Shown in pieces: positions 53,192-62,407 of a stretch of 64,000 nucleotides of DNA (within the stretch, counting starts at the first letter, position 1; each line of letters opens with the position of its first letter). The stretch comes from Streptomyces sp. NRRL F-6676. GTDB lineage: Bacteria > Actinomycetota > Actinomycetes > Streptomycetales > Streptomycetaceae. The notes under the pieces were generated by a model. It did no database searches. It was not told where the DNA came from and saw only the letters and a list, made by a program, of their open reading frames with translations. The stretch covers positions 62,001 to 126,000 of the forward strand of contig NZ_JOHS01000007.1 in NCBI RefSeq assembly GCF_000725625.1. The letters are read 5' to 3'. Position numbers and translations under genes: made by a program.

Positions 53192-54124
53192 ATGCGAGTC
53201 ATCACCCAGCACACGCTCGGCGGTCCCGAGGTGCTCACCGTCGTGGAGGACGCGCCCGCGCCCCGGCCGCTGCCGACGGAGGTCCTCGTCCGGGTCCGGG
53301 CGATCGGGCTGAACCCCCTGGAGGCACGGCTGCGCGCCGGCGAGTTCCCGCTGCTCGGCCGGCCCCCGTTCGTCCTCGGCTGGGACATCAGCGGCGTGGT
53401 CGAGGACGCGCCGGGGACCTGGCGGTTCCGGCCCGGCGACGAGGTGTTCGGGATGCCGCTCTTCCCCCGGGCGGCCAATGGATACGCCGAGCTGGTGGCG
53501 GCGCCCGCGCTGCACCTGGTGCGCAGGCCGGCCGCGCTCTCGCACGTCGAGGCGGCGGCGCTGCCGATCGTCGGGCTCACGGCGTGGCAGGGCCTGGTCG
53601 ATCTCGCCGGTGTGGGCGAGGGCGACCGCGTCCTGGTCCACGGCGGTGGGGGCGGGGTCGGCCATGTGGCGATCCAGATCGCCAAGGCGCTCGGCGCGCA
53701 CGTGATCACGACGGCGAGCGGCGGCAAGCGGGAGTTCGTCGAAGGGCTCGGCGCCGACGAGGTGATCGACTACACGACGGCCGACTTCGCCGGGGCGGTC
53801 CGCGACGTCGACGTCGTGCTCGACACCATCGGCGGCGACACCGCCGAGCGGTCGCTGAAGGTGCTGCGTCCGGGCGGCCATCTGGTGACGGCGGTCGCCG
53901 AGGAGGACACGGGGCTGATCGCCGCGTACGAGGCGGCCGGCCTGCGCTTCAGCGGCATCGCGGTCGACCCGGACCCGGTCGCCCTGCGCGCTCTGGTCGG
54001 CCTCGTCGAAGAGGGCAGGCTCCGGGTGCACGTCCAGGAGACGTTCCCGTTCGACCGCGTCGCCGACGCGCACCGGCTGCTCGACGACGGCCACCTCCAG
54101 GGCAAGATCGTCCTCACCCTGTGA
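53192..54124 (+). CDS. MDR-family NADP-dependent oxidoreductase
   Basis: A 310-residue quinone/enone-reductase-like protein (VRVRAIGLNPLEARLRAGEF; VLGWDISGVVED; nucleotide site VLVHGGGGGVGHVAIQIAKA). No zinc ligands. AGGAG precedes the ATG at 53192. Paired with HxlR in the same style as the TetR/MDR pair 500 bases upstream. The two reductases are clearly different at sequence level, so this is not a recent tandem duplication. Confidence 0.87.
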   Translation: MRVITQHTLGGPEVLTVVEDAPAPRPLPTEVLVRVRAIGLNPLEARLRAGEFPLLGRPPFVLGWDISGVVEDAPGTWRFRPGDEVFGMPLFPRAANGYAELVAAPALHLVRRPAALSHVEAAALPIVGLTAWQGLVDLAGVGEGDRVLVHGGGGGVGHVAIQIAKALGAHVITTASGGKREFVEGLGADEVIDYTTADFAGAVRDVDVVLDTIGGDTAERSLKVLRPGGHLVTAVAEEDTGLIAAYEAAGLRFSGIAVDPDPVALRALVGLVEEGRLRVHVQETFPFDRVADAHRLLDDGHLQGKIVLTL

Positions 54125-54181
54125 CGGCGCCCGCGCCTCCCCGCGCCCGCTCCGGCAGGAGCCGAACCGGCCGCTCCCGGG

Positions 54182-55120
54182 TCACCCGCAGCGCACCCCG
54201 GTCAGTTCCTCGGAGCGTGCCCAGACGCGGCGGGCCTCGTCCGTGCTGTGCAGGCGGCTGTAGAGCTTCTGCGGGGCGGGCGGCCCGCCCAGGTGGCCGG
54301 GGCCGCTGGGGCCGTAGAACGCTCCGCGTTCGGCCTCGGGCGACGTGGCGGCGTACAGGGCGGGGAGCTGCGCGGTGCGGACCGTGCCGAGGAGGATGCC
54401 GCGGGCGGACAGCGCGCGGATGACGCGTACGCCCACGGTGTCCTTGGCGCGGCCCAGTTCGGGGCGGGCGGCCAGGAGGCTGGTGGGCGCGACGCCCGGG
54501 TGGGACAGATTGCTGGTGATGCCCCAGTCACCGGCCGCGCTGCGGCGGTCCAGCTCCAGGCCGAAGAGCCCGAGCGCGATCTTCGACTGGCTGTAGGCGC
54601 GCCTGCCGTCGTAGGAGCGTTCCCAGTTCAGGTCCTCCCAGTTGATGGCGTACTGGTTCGCCGCGACGCTGATCTGCGAGGTCACGCGGGCACGGCCGGC
54701 CCGCAGCAGCGGCAGCAGACGGGCGACGAGGGCGAAGTGGCCGAGGTGGTTGGTGCCGAACTGAAGCTCGAACCCGTCCGCGGTCGTCTGCCGCTCGGGC
54801 GGTGTCATGACGCCGGCGTTGTTGACGAGCAGGTGGATCGGACGGTCCTCCGCCAGCAGGGTCTCGCCCAGCGCCCGGACGGACGTCAGGGAGGACAGGT
54901 CCAGCGTGCGCCGGGACACGTCCGCGCCGGAGACCCGCGCGCGGATCGCGTCGAGCGCCGCCTGGCCCTTGCGCGGGTTGCGGACCGGCAGCAGCACCTC
55001 CGCGCCGGCGGCCGCGAGACGGGTCGCGAGGCCGAGTCCGATGCCGTCGCTCGCGCCGGTGACGACGGCGCGCTTGCCGGACAGATCGGGGACGGTGAGA
55101 TCGAAGTCGGTACGTGGCAT
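54182..55120 (-). CDS. Short-chain dehydrogenase/reductase
   Basis: A 312-residue SDR close to the retinol-dehydrogenase/WW-oxidoreductase group. Cofactor motif [25 protein letters not shown], and active-site [13 protein letters not shown] (Tyr and Lys four apart) are intact, with [13 protein letters not shown] between. ATG at 55120 with GAGGGAG upstream. The divergent XRE regulator 260 bases away is the usual neighbour for this SDR type in Streptomyces. Confidence 0.88.
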   Translation of the reverse strand: MPRTDFDLTVPDLSGKRAVVTGASDGIGLGLATRLAAAGAEVLLPVRNPRKGQAALDAIRARVSGADVSRRTLDLSSLTSVRALGETLLAEDRPIHLLVNNAGVMTPPERQTTADGFELQFGTNHLGHFALVARLLPLLRAGRARVTSQISVAANQYAINWEDLNWERSYDGRRAYSQSKIALGLFGLELDRRSAAGDWGITSNLSHPGVAPTSLLAARPELGRAKDTVGVRVIRALSARGILLGTVRTAQLPALYAATSPEAERGAFYGPSGPGHLGGPPAPQKLYSRLHSTDEARRVWARSEELTGVRCG

Positions 55121-55379
55121 GGCCGGGGCTCCCTCGTGGTGTCGTTGCCGCCACCGTGACCGAGTACGGCGGCGGGGTGCAGGGCCTGCCGATCCACTGA
55201 TCGCTGGGCCGTGGATACGGCCGGCCTTCGCCATGTTCGCCGGTCAGGATCCGTTTCCCGGGGCTTCGCGGCCGACCCGCGGGTCGGAGAGGGGGATCGA
55301 CGATCCGTGGCTGCGCCGCCGTGCCGGCCGGCGCGAGGCGGTAGAAGTAGGAGCGCAAGCGGCACGGAGGAGAGCAGCC

Positions 55380-56222
55380 ATGGAGATCGACCGGGCCGGA
55401 CTGGCCGCCTTTCTGCGGCGTCGGCGGGAGCTGTTGCAGCCCGAGGACGTCGGCCTCCCGCGGGGGCCCCGCCGCAGGACCAGCGGGCTGCGGCGGGAGG
55501 AGGTGGCCGCGCTGTGCCACATGTCGGCCGACTACTACGCACGGCTGGAGCGCGAGCGAGGCCCGCAGCCCTCCGCGCAGATGGCCGCCTCGATCGCGCA
55601 GGGCCTGCACCTCTCCCTGGACGAGCGCGACCACCTGTTCCGGCTGGCCGGGCACCACCCGCCCGTGCGCGGCTCGGCCGGCGCGCATGTCGGCCCCGGA
55701 CTGCTGCGCATCCTCGACCGGCTGGCCGACACCCCCGCCGAGATCGTCAGCGAACTCGGGGAGACCCTGCGCCAGACCCCGCTCGGGGTGGCCCTGACCG
55801 GCGACACCACCCGGTTCACCGGGCCCGAGCGGAGCATCGGCTTCCGCTGGTTCACCCTACCGGCCACCCGCGCGCGGTACGCGCCGGAGGAACACGCCCA
55901 TCTCTCCCGCATGTTCACCTCAGGACTGCGGGAGATCGCCACCCTGCGGGGCCCGGGCTCGCGGGCGGCCCACTACGCCGGTCTCCTCCTGGAACGCAGC
56001 GAGGAGTTCCGCACCCTGTGGGAGACCCATGAGGTGGGCGTCGGCCCCGAGAAGGTCAAACGCTTCCTCCACCCCGAGGTCGGGCTTCTGGAGCTCGACT
56101 GCCAGTCACTCCTCGACACCGACCAGTCGCACCGTCTGCTCGTGTACACCGCCACGCCCGGCTCCGAGAGCCACGAGAAGCTGCGTCTGCTCTCCGTCAT
56201 CGGCACGCAGGCGGTCGGCTGA
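55380..56222 (+). CDS. XRE regulator with MmyB-like ligand domain
   Basis: A 280-residue regulator. The N-terminal helix-turn-helix is GLRREEVAALCHMSADYYARLERER. The C-terminal PAS-like MmyB/MLTR domain (TPLGVALTGDTTRFTGPERS; LLLERSEEFRTLWETHEVG; LELDCQSLLDTDQSHRLLVYT) binds fatty acids in the one well-studied relative. GGAGG precedes the ATG at 55380. It is presumably the regulator of the divergent SDR gene. The ~260-base gap between them holds the promoters; no clear dyad stood out. Confidence 0.9.
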   Translation: MEIDRAGLAAFLRRRRELLQPEDVGLPRGPRRRTSGLRREEVAALCHMSADYYARLERERGPQPSAQMAASIAQGLHLSLDERDHLFRLAGHHPPVRGSAGAHVGPGLLRILDRLADTPAEIVSELGETLRQTPLGVALTGDTTRFTGPERSIGFRWFTLPATRARYAPEEHAHLSRMFTSGLREIATLRGPGSRAAHYAGLLLERSEEFRTLWETHEVGVGPEKVKRFLHPEVGLLELDCQSLLDTDQSHRLLVYTATPGSESHEKLRLLSVIGTQAVG

Positions 56223-56240
56223 CCTCCGGTCACGGGGCCG

Positions 56241-58370
56241 TCAGGCCTCGTGGTCTTCCTGGTCGAGGAAGTCGGCGACCAGGGCGGCGAACTCGTCCGG
56301 GCCGGCCAGGCGGACGCCGAGGCTCTCCGCCTTGGCGCGCTTGGAGCCCGCGCCCTCCCCGGCGACGACCAGGGTGGTCTTCCTGGAGACGCTGGAGGAG
56401 GAGCGGCCGCCGGCCCGTTCGACGAGTTCGTTCATCTGGTTGCGGCTGAGCTTCTCCAGGGGGCCGGTCATCGCGCCGGTGACGACCACGGTCATTCCGG
56501 TCAGTGGTCCGGCCGCCGGCTCGGCGCCGGTGCCGTCACCGTCGCCGGTGCCGTCGCCGCCGGTGCCCTCACCCGTGGCGGACGGGGCGGGCGGGGTGGC
56601 TCCGGGTTCGGTCATGTTGACGCCGGCGGCGACGAGTCTGTCGATGAGCGGGGCGAGTTCGGCCAGTTCGGCGACGATCGAGGGGGCCTTCTCGGTGCCG
56701 ATGCCCTCCACCTGCCGCATCGCCTCCGCGTCGGCCGCGCGGAGGTGGTCCATCGTCGCGAAGTGCCGGGCGATCCGGCGGGACATGGACCGGCCGGTGC
56801 CGCGGACGCCGAGCGCGCACAGCACCCGCGCCAGCGGCCGCCCCTTGGCCGCCCCGAGGGCGGCGAGGAGGTTGTCGGTGCTGGTCTCGCCCATCCGCTC
56901 CAGGCCCAGCAGCTGCTCACGGGTGAGGGCGAACAGGTCGGCGAGATCGCTGACGAGCCCGGCGTCCACGAGCTGGACGACGCGGGTGTGGCCGAGGCCC
57001 TCGATGTCGAGCTGGTCGCGCCCGGCCGCGTACGACAGGGAGGCGACCAGATGGCAGTTGCGTCCGTTCTCGCAGCGCCAACGCTGCTCGCTGGTGTCGA
57101 TGCCGGACCCGCAGCGCGGGCACACCTCGGGGAAGACGATGGGCCGTTCGTCGCCGGTGCGCAGATGGGCGACGGGGGCCTCGATGCGCGGGATGACGTC
57201 GCCGGCCCGGTGGACCATGACATGGTCGCCCAGGCGCAGGTCGCGGCGGGTGATGTCGGCCGGGTTGTGCAGGGTGGCGTAGGTGACGGTGGCGCCGTCG
57301 ATCTCGACCGGTTCCAGGACGGCGCGCGGGGCGATGATGCCGGTGCGGCCGACGTTCCACTCCACCTCGAGCAGCCGGGTGATCTTCTCGACGGCCGGCA
57401 GCTTGTAGGCGATCGCCCAGCGCGGGGCGCGTGAGCCCGCGCCCGCCGCGCGCTGGTCCGCGGCGAGGTCGGCCTTGACGACGATGCCGTCGATCCCGAA
57501 CGGGAGTTCGGCGCGCAGGGCGGCGATCTCCCGCACCCGGTCCAGCACCTGCTCGACGGTGGCGGTGGTGCTGCCGGGCACGGCGGTGGTGGCGGTGGTG
57601 TTGATGCCGAACGCGGCGGCCCGCGCCATGAGTTCGCTGTGGGCGAGTTCCGTCAGCCGGGCGGCGAGCTCCGTGCCGGTGCCGGGCAGGGGCAGCAGGC
57701 CGTAGCCGAAGAAGGTCATCGGCACGGTGTAGGCGCGCTCCTTGGCGCGCAGACTGCCCGCGGCGGCGCCGCGCGGGTTGGCGAAGGGCTGTCCGCCGTG
57801 CGCGGTGCGCACCTCGTTGGCGTGCTCGAACTGGGCGGTCGTCATGAGGACTTCGCCCCGGACCTCCACGGTGACCGGTTCGGTGAGTTCGGCGGGCAGG
57901 CCCTCGATGGTGCCGATCGCGTGCGAGACGTCCTCCCCGGCCGTCCCGTCCCCGCGCGTGATGAGCCGGCTCAGCCGGCCGCCGGTGTAGCGGGCGGCGA
58001 CGGCGAGTCCGTCCAGCTTCGGCTCGACGTCGAACCGCTCCGCCTCGTGGCCGAGGCGCCGGGCCAGGGAGGCGGTCCAGGCGGTGAACTCCTCCGGCGA
58101 GAACACGTTGTCCAGGCTCAGCATCGCCACCGTGTGCGGGACGTCGCCCTCGACGGCGCCGCCGGCGACCTTGCCCGTCGGGGAACCGGGCAGCACCTGC
58201 TCGGGGTGGTCGGCCTCCCAGGCGGCGATGGTGCGCACCAGCCGGTCGTAGGCGTCGTCGTCCAGTGCCGAGGTTCCGTCCGCGTAGTAGGCGGCCGAGG
58301 CCGTCACGGCGTCCTCGACCGCCTGCGCGTAGGCGGCGGCGTCCATGAGCGATGCTGCGGATGTCGTCAT
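56241..58370 (-). CDS. ligA: NAD+-dependent DNA ligase (probable second LigA)
   Basis: A 709-residue complete ligase. Adenylation lysine is in [19 protein letters not shown]; the OB-fold and nucleotide blocks ([29 protein letters not shown]) follow. Then come a four-cysteine zinc site (CPRCGSG and CENGRNC), helix-hairpin-helix repeats ([30 protein letters not shown]) and a C-terminal BRCT domain ([12 protein letters not shown]). A Gly/Thr/Asp-rich linker of ~30 residues precedes the BRCT. ATG at 58370 is used. Its position beside a toxin-antitoxin pair and among accessory genes suggests a paralogue of the housekeeping enzyme; only the rest of the genome can confirm that. Confidence 0.92.
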   Translation of the reverse strand: MTTSAASLMDAAAYAQAVEDAVTASAAYYADGTSALDDDAYDRLVRTIAAWEADHPEQVLPGSPTGKVAGGAVEGDVPHTVAMLSLDNVFSPEEFTAWTASLARRLGHEAERFDVEPKLDGLAVAARYTGGRLSRLITRGDGTAGEDVSHAIGTIEGLPAELTEPVTVEVRGEVLMTTAQFEHANEVRTAHGGQPFANPRGAAAGSLRAKERAYTVPMTFFGYGLLPLPGTGTELAARLTELAHSELMARAAAFGINTTATTAVPGSTTATVEQVLDRVREIAALRAELPFGIDGIVVKADLAADQRAAGAGSRAPRWAIAYKLPAVEKITRLLEVEWNVGRTGIIAPRAVLEPVEIDGATVTYATLHNPADITRRDLRLGDHVMVHRAGDVIPRIEAPVAHLRTGDERPIVFPEVCPRCGSGIDTSEQRWRCENGRNCHLVASLSYAAGRDQLDIEGLGHTRVVQLVDAGLVSDLADLFALTREQLLGLERMGETSTDNLLAALGAAKGRPLARVLCALGVRGTGRSMSRRIARHFATMDHLRAADAEAMRQVEGIGTEKAPSIVAELAELAPLIDRLVAAGVNMTEPGATPPAPSATGEGTGGDGTGDGDGTGAEPAAGPLTGMTVVVTGAMTGPLEKLSRNQMNELVERAGGRSSSSVSRKTTLVVAGEGAGSKRAKAESLGVRLAGPDEFAALVADFLDQEDHEA

Positions 58371-58415
58371 GCGGGTCATCCTGCCTGCCCCCACTGACAA
58401 CGCCCCTCCGCGCGG

Positions 58416-58433
58416 TGGTACCAGCTGTTACCA
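58416..58433. promoter_or_regulatory. Antitoxin autoregulatory operator
   Basis: TGGTACCAGCTGTTACCA is an 18-base near-palindrome (one mismatched pair) eight bases before the antitoxin start. An overlapping second dyad, TACC-ATCGC-GGTA, extends to the start codon. Tandem short dyads are typical for RHH antitoxin binding. Confidence 0.6.
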
Positions 58434-58440
58434 TCGCGGT

Positions 58441-58680
58441 ATGGCGAAGACGCAGAAGGGCTGGCGGGTCGACGACGAGATCGCGGAGCTGGCCACGGCC
58501 CGGGCCAGGGACCGCGGCATGAGTGTCGGCGACTACATCGCCGCGCTCGTGCGGGAGGACGCCGACGGGATGCGGCAGCGCGGCCTGGAGGCGGCGCGGC
58601 GCTTCCTCGACGAGCACCAGGCGGTGTTCGACGAGGCGGAGGACGCCGAGCGTCGCGCCCGGGGCGCGCACGCCGCGTAA
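58441..58680 (+). CDS. RHH-type antitoxin
   Basis: A 79-residue protein with a ribbon-helix-helix-like N-terminus (GWRVDDEIAELATARARDRG, MSVGDYIAALV) and an acidic helical C-terminus for toxin binding. The stop TAA shares its last A with the ATG of the toxin gene, a typical TA coupling. It should bind the dyad upstream. Confidence 0.75.
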   Translation: MAKTQKGWRVDDEIAELATARARDRGMSVGDYIAALVREDADGMRQRGLEAARRFLDEHQAVFDEAEDAERRARGAHAA

Positions 58681-59057
58681 TGGACCTGCGCATCGACGTT
58701 CCCTGGATCTTGCAGGTCGCGGAGGTCGCCGGTGCGGCGGACCCCGCCCCCGAGGACTACGGGGTGCCCGTGGCCGCGGTCGCCTGCCACCGCGCCGAAC
58801 TGCTGGAGACCCCCGTCTACGACGGCCCCTACGCCCGTGCCGCCGCGCTGGTGCACGTCCTCGGGCGCTGCCGCTGGCTGGAGCGCTCCAACCTGGCGGT
58901 GGCCGCCGCGACGGGCGTGATGTACCTGGAGGCCTCCGGCATCCCGGTCAAGCCGGCGCGGGAGGACGCGCTCGCCCTCCGCGACCTGCTGCGCGACCCG
59001 GCCTGCACCGCCGCCCGGATCGCCGCCCTGCTGCGCGGCTGGCCCCGGGCGAGCTGA
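58680..59057 (+). CDS. Fic/Doc-like toxin component
   Basis: A 125-residue protein of the Streptomyces Doc-like toxin type (MDLRIDVPWILQVAEVAG; PYARAAALVHVLGRCRWLER; SNLAVAAATGVMYLEASGI). In Fic/Doc enzymes the equivalent of CRWLERSN is HxFxDGNxR; here the catalytic histidine and the glycine are absent. The protein may therefore be inactive as an AMP/phospho-transferase or act by another mechanism. Coupled to the antitoxin by a one-base overlap. Confidence 0.7.
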   Translation: MDLRIDVPWILQVAEVAGAADPAPEDYGVPVAAVACHRAELLETPVYDGPYARAAALVHVLGRCRWLERSNLAVAAATGVMYLEASGIPVKPAREDALALRDLLRDPACTAARIAALLRGWPRAS

Positions 59058-59071
59058 GGCGGGGCCGCGCG

Positions 59072-59437
59072 TCAGGCGGGCGGGACGGGGTCCAGTTCGA
59101 GTGTGGTGTGCTGGGTCGACAGGGCCTCGACATACACCAGCGCGCAGGCGAGGACCCGGCCCCGCCACACCCTGCTCACCGGGAGTTCCCGGCGCGGGGC
59201 CGACGGATACCGGTTCGGCCGGTGGGCGTTGCCGCCGTTGGCACCGGCGCTCGCGTGGACGTGGTTCATGTACCGGATGCCCGAGTCCACGTCGAGGAGC
59301 ACCGGGTGCTGAAAGGCTTCGCCCAGGCCGGCCCCGCGGCGTTTCTTCTCGGGGCGGACGTCCTCGTACTCGGTCACTTCGACGAGGTGGCCGACCGGTA
59401 TCGGCGCCGGGTAGTTGACTGCGACGCGCACGCTCAT
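59072..59437 (-). CDS. Small protein at the end of the RiPP kinase operon, unknown
   Basis: A 121-residue soluble protein beginning MSVRVAVNYPAPIPVGHLVE and containing GLGEAFQHPVLLDVDSGIRY and RVLACALVYVEALSTQHTTL. No family assigned. It starts 10 bases after the HopA1-like gene ends and runs in the same direction, so it is likely part of that operon and may be a third subunit of the modifying complex. ATG at 59437; GTG at 59446 is an alternative. Confidence 0.65.
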   Translation of the reverse strand: MSVRVAVNYPAPIPVGHLVEVTEYEDVRPEKKRRGAGLGEAFQHPVLLDVDSGIRYMNHVHASAGANGGNAHRPNRYPSAPRRELPVSRVWRGRVLACALVYVEALSTQHTTLELDPVPPA

Positions 59438-59447
59438 GAGGCGCACG

Positions 59448-60542
59448 CTACCCCGCGCCGACCGCCCGCCGCGGCCGGCCCGGCGCCGGGAACGGGGCGG
59501 AGTCCAGGTTGCGGGCGGGCTCGGCCGGGTCGACGGCGGCGGCGCGCAGGGAACCGTCTACCTCTCGTACCGCGTCCGCCCCGGCCAGGTCCGCCGCCGC
59601 GGGACGCAGGAAGCCGTCGGTGCTGTCCGGGTCGTGGGCGTACCGCAGAAGTCCCTCGGCGACGGCCGCCGCGCGGTGCTGGCCGAAGCTCTTCGCGGGC
59701 CGGCCGGGCCGGCCGTCGGCCGGCTCCCACGCCAGGGCGACACCGGGGGCCACCTCGTGGGCGAAGACGGAGGTGTCCCTGCCGACGCCGGGCAGTCCCG
59801 TCACCTCGTCGGCGAGACCGGTCGCCAGCGGGGCGTCCGCCTCCTCCAGGTAGACCACGAGCGCGTCCCGGCGCGGGTAGGACCACGGGCGGGAGAGCAC
59901 CTTCGCCCGGTACCGCGCGGACCGGGCGGCCAGTGCGGCCAGCAGGGTCCGCCAGACGCCGGCGGCGGCGTCCGGGTCCGTCAGGTGGACGTACATCCGC
60001 AGGACGGGCCGGCCGGCCCCGCCGGACAGGCCGCCGTGCGGGCCGTCCAGCAGCAGGAAGCCGGGGGACAGCGCGGGGCGGACGGCCGGCAGGTCCAGGC
60101 GCACACTCCGGCCCGGCGCGGCCGGTCCTTCCGTCCGGGCGGATGCCGCGGGCACGCGGACGAGTACCCGGCCGAGTTCGGCGAGGAGCGTGTCCCCCCG
60201 GGGCTCCGGGCCGGACCGCACCACCGCGTCGACGGGGGTGAGGGTGTGCGGGGTGGCGGCGATGAGGCGGCCCTCGAACGCGCGGTCGCGGCGGGAGGCG
60301 GGGCCGGCCGCCCCGTTCCGGCCGTCGCGGGCTTCCCGGGCGTGCGGGGTGAGGCCCGCGTGCCACTCGTCGTACAGCACCGCGCCCAGGGCCGCCCGCA
60401 GTTCGCGGGGGGTGCTGCCGGTGACGGGCCGCTCCCCCACCAGGACGGTGCGCCGGTCCTGCCCGATCCGCAGGGTGGCCAGGGCCTCGCGCAGCCGGGG
60501 GGCGAGTGCGGTCTCCGGGGGTGCGGCGGACGGTTCCCTCAT
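59448..60542 (-). CDS. HopA1-family protein (LxmY-like lanthipeptide synthetase subunit)
   Basis: A 364-residue protein related to the T3SS-effector HopA1 family, which in class V lanthipeptide and thioviridamide-type pathways acts with an APH-type kinase in dehydration of Ser/Thr in the precursor. Supporting stretches are LGAVLYDEWHAGL, DAVVRSGPEPRGDTL, VLRMYVHLTDPDAAAGVWRT and KSFGQHRAAAVAEGLLRY. ATG at 60542 overlaps the kinase stop (ATGA). The assignment rests on overall pattern plus the partner kinase and precursor genes; no catalytic residue was checked. Confidence 0.7.
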   Translation of the reverse strand: MREPSAAPPETALAPRLREALATLRIGQDRRTVLVGERPVTGSTPRELRAALGAVLYDEWHAGLTPHAREARDGRNGAAGPASRRDRAFEGRLIAATPHTLTPVDAVVRSGPEPRGDTLLAELGRVLVRVPAASARTEGPAAPGRSVRLDLPAVRPALSPGFLLLDGPHGGLSGGAGRPVLRMYVHLTDPDAAAGVWRTLLAALAARSARYRAKVLSRPWSYPRRDALVVYLEEADAPLATGLADEVTGLPGVGRDTSVFAHEVAPGVALAWEPADGRPGRPAKSFGQHRAAAVAEGLLRYAHDPDSTDGFLRPAAADLAGADAVREVDGSLRAAAVDPAEPARNLDSAPFPAPGRPRRAVGAG

Positions 60543-61765
60543 GACTCCTCCAGTCCGACGGTTTCGGCGCACTGTCCGACGGTCCCGGCGGACAGCCCCA
60601 CGGTCTCGGCGAAGCGTTCGGGGGCCAGCAGCGCGGTGCGGCCCACCCCCGCCGTGCCCTTCTGTACGGCGGTGAGCCGCGCGCCGAGCGACGCGGCGGC
60701 GAACATCCGGTCGAAGAGGTGCCAGCCGGCGTAGGCCGTCGCGCGGGCGGCGAACCCGGCGTCGACGGGGGGCGCGGCGCGGCGGTATGCCTCCCAGAAG
60801 GCGGTCACGAGCGGCCGTACGGCCACGAGTTGGCGTTCGCCGTTCCCGACGAGCGCGGTGTGGGCGTCGTCGCCCGCGCCGGGACCGTCGAGGTCGAGCG
60901 CGGTGAACATCCGCGAGGCCGCCCGGTACAGCCACTGGCCCACGAACCCGCCGACGTCACCGGCCGGGTCGCCGAGGTGGAACTCCTCCCAGTCCGTGAG
61001 GTGCGGCTGCGCCGTGGGATCTCCGTCGCCGCCGAGGAGGAACTGGTCGAGCCGCAGATCGCCGTGGACGGGGGTGTGCGGGGCGGCGGCTGACCACTCG
61101 TGCAGGCGGCCCAGCGCGGTGCGCAGCCGGGCGTCGTGGTGGAGCAGCGCCCACGCCTCCAGCTCGGCCCCGCTGGCGTCGGCGTACTCGCGCACCGTCA
61201 GCCCGGTCAGCCGCGAGTGCCCCCGTACGGCGGCGGACGGGCGGGGAACGCCGTCGTCCGGGAGGCGGTGCAGGGTGCCCACCGCGTGGCCGAGGCGTCC
61301 GGCCAGCACGGTGTCGAAGCGGTCCTCGTCGGCGAGCGTGCTGCATGCCACGGCGGCGTCGAGCCGGGCGTGGACCAGGACCAGGGTGTCCGGATCGGCG
61401 CCCAGGAACTCGGGGGCGGCCAGGGCGGGCCGACCGCGCCGGGCGGACCGCGCACGCTCGAAGGCGCGGGCCCGTTCGAAGCGGTCGCGCGCTCCGGGCA
61501 GGGTGGCGTCCAGCCGTTTGACGAAGACCTGCCGGCCGTCGGCGGTGGGGCCGGCCCAGTTCTCGTTGCGGCCGGGGAGGCTGAGCGCGTCCCCGGGGAC
61601 GAAGGGTGCGATGCCGAGCGTGGCCATGGCCCGCTCCACCCCGGCCGACGGGCGGTGGGGGACGGTGTGCCCCGGTGCGGGGGCGTCGGGTGTCCGGGGG
61701 GCGGCCGGTGCGGGCGAGGATGCCGGTGCGGGCGGAGGCGCTGGTTCCGTGGTCGTCGCTGCCAT
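60539..61765 (-). CDS. APH-fold kinase (LxmK-like lanthipeptide synthetase subunit)
   Basis: A 408-residue aminoglycoside-phosphotransferase-fold kinase. The ATP lysine is in RQVFVKRLDATLPG; the catalytic loop is TPVHGDLRLDQFLLGG (Gln where Asn is usual); the metal aspartate is HLTDWEEFHLGDPAGDVGGF. The first ~50 residues are a Pro/Ala-rich extension. In class V lanthipeptide pathways such kinases phosphorylate precursor Ser/Thr before elimination. No aminoglycoside or antibiotic-resistance context is present. Instead, the gene is coupled to a HopA1-family gene and divergent from two precursor-peptide genes. ATG at 61765. Confidence 0.75.
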   Translation of the reverse strand: MAATTTEPAPPPAPASSPAPAAPRTPDAPAPGHTVPHRPSAGVERAMATLGIAPFVPGDALSLPGRNENWAGPTADGRQVFVKRLDATLPGARDRFERARAFERARSARRGRPALAAPEFLGADPDTLVLVHARLDAAVACSTLADEDRFDTVLAGRLGHAVGTLHRLPDDGVPRPSAAVRGHSRLTGLTVREYADASGAELEAWALLHHDARLRTALGRLHEWSAAAPHTPVHGDLRLDQFLLGGDGDPTAQPHLTDWEEFHLGDPAGDVGGFVGQWLYRAASRMFTALDLDGPGAGDDAHTALVGNGERQLVAVRPLVTAFWEAYRRAAPPVDAGFAARATAYAGWHLFDRMFAAASLGARLTAVQKGTAGVGRTALLAPERFAETVGLSAGTVGQCAETVGLEES

Positions 61766-62020
61766 GGCCGTGACGCTAGGCCGCCCGGCGCGCGGCGGAA
61801 CAGTGACAGGAACGGACCTGGCGGGGCGGTCCGTCGACCCGGCAGGAACCTGTCGGTCCGGTCGCGGACCGGCCGGTGCGGGCACGTGGCGGGCCCGGGC
61901 GGCGGCCGGTCGCCGGCCCTGGCGCCAGTTACCTGCCACTGGGCGCGGACCGGCCGCGCTGGTGGGATCGGAGCACCGGCCACGACCGGGGCCGGACCCG
62001 TTCACGTCCGAGGAGAGAAC

Positions 62021-62191
62021 ATGCAGAGCGCCGATCTGATGGGCGGCTACGCCGCCTACACGAGCCCGCGCACCGCCGTCGAGGAGCTGGCCACCACACG
62101 CAACCAGCACGACGACGCGGAGGCGTCGCCGTGGATCGTCACCACGATCAGCCTCGTGGTCACCATCCTGCTGCCCCTGACCGCCTCCTGA
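62021..62191 (+). CDS. RiPP precursor peptide 1 (56 aa)
   Basis: GAGGAG lies seven bases before ATG 62021. The leader (residues 1-35) has the block DLMGGYAAYTSPRTAVEE, shared almost exactly with precursor 2. The probable core after EA begins SPWIVTTISLVVTILLPLTA and ends in a final serine: hydrophobic, with three Ser and four Thr and no cysteine. Divergent from the kinase/HopA1 operon. Ser/Thr dehydration is the expected modification; lanthionine rings cannot form without cysteine. The cleavage point is inferred from alignment only. Confidence 0.8.
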   Translation: MQSADLMGGYAAYTSPRTAVEELATTRNQHDDAEASPWIVTTISLVVTILLPLTAS

Positions 62192-62252
62192 GCCCCACCC
62201 CGCACCCGCCCGTTCACCCCTCCACCCGTCCACGCACGTGAAGGAGAACCGC

Positions 62253-62393
62253 ATGAGCACCGAGGACCTGATGAGCGGCTACAGCGCCTACACGACCCCC
62301 GCCGCGGCGGTCGAGGAGTACGACCAGGACCGCGCGGAGGCCAGCTGGACGCTGATCCCGCTCACGCTCGTCACGATCACCATCATCGGCTGA
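62253..62393 (+). CDS. RiPP precursor peptide 2 (46 aa)
   Basis: AAGGAG lies before ATG 62253, 61 bases after precursor 1. The leader block DLMSGYSAYTTPAAAVEE matches precursor 1 at 12 of 18 positions. The probable core, SWTLIPLTLVTITIIG, again starts at Ser after EA and contains one Ser and four Thr, no cysteine. It is shorter than core 1 but similar in type, so the same enzymes probably process both; the pair may act together as a two-component peptide. Confidence 0.8.
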   Translation: MSTEDLMSGYSAYTTPAAAVEEYDQDRAEASWTLIPLTLVTITIIG

Positions 62394-62407
62394 TCCGCAC
62401 CCTCACC

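Noticed and set aside
60539..61765. Kinase as an aminoglycoside resistance gene
   Set aside because: Coupling to a HopA1-family gene and the divergent precursor peptides fit a RiPP role better; no resistance context.
61807..61849. CAGGAAC direct repeats upstream of precursor 1 as activator sites
   Set aside because: Two copies of a 7-mer 36 bases apart are too weak to call without other instances.
62021..62393. Small genes as membrane or stress peptides
   Set aside because: Hydrophobic C-termini could suggest this, but the conserved leader, tandem arrangement and modifying enzymes favour RiPP precursors. Not fully excluded.
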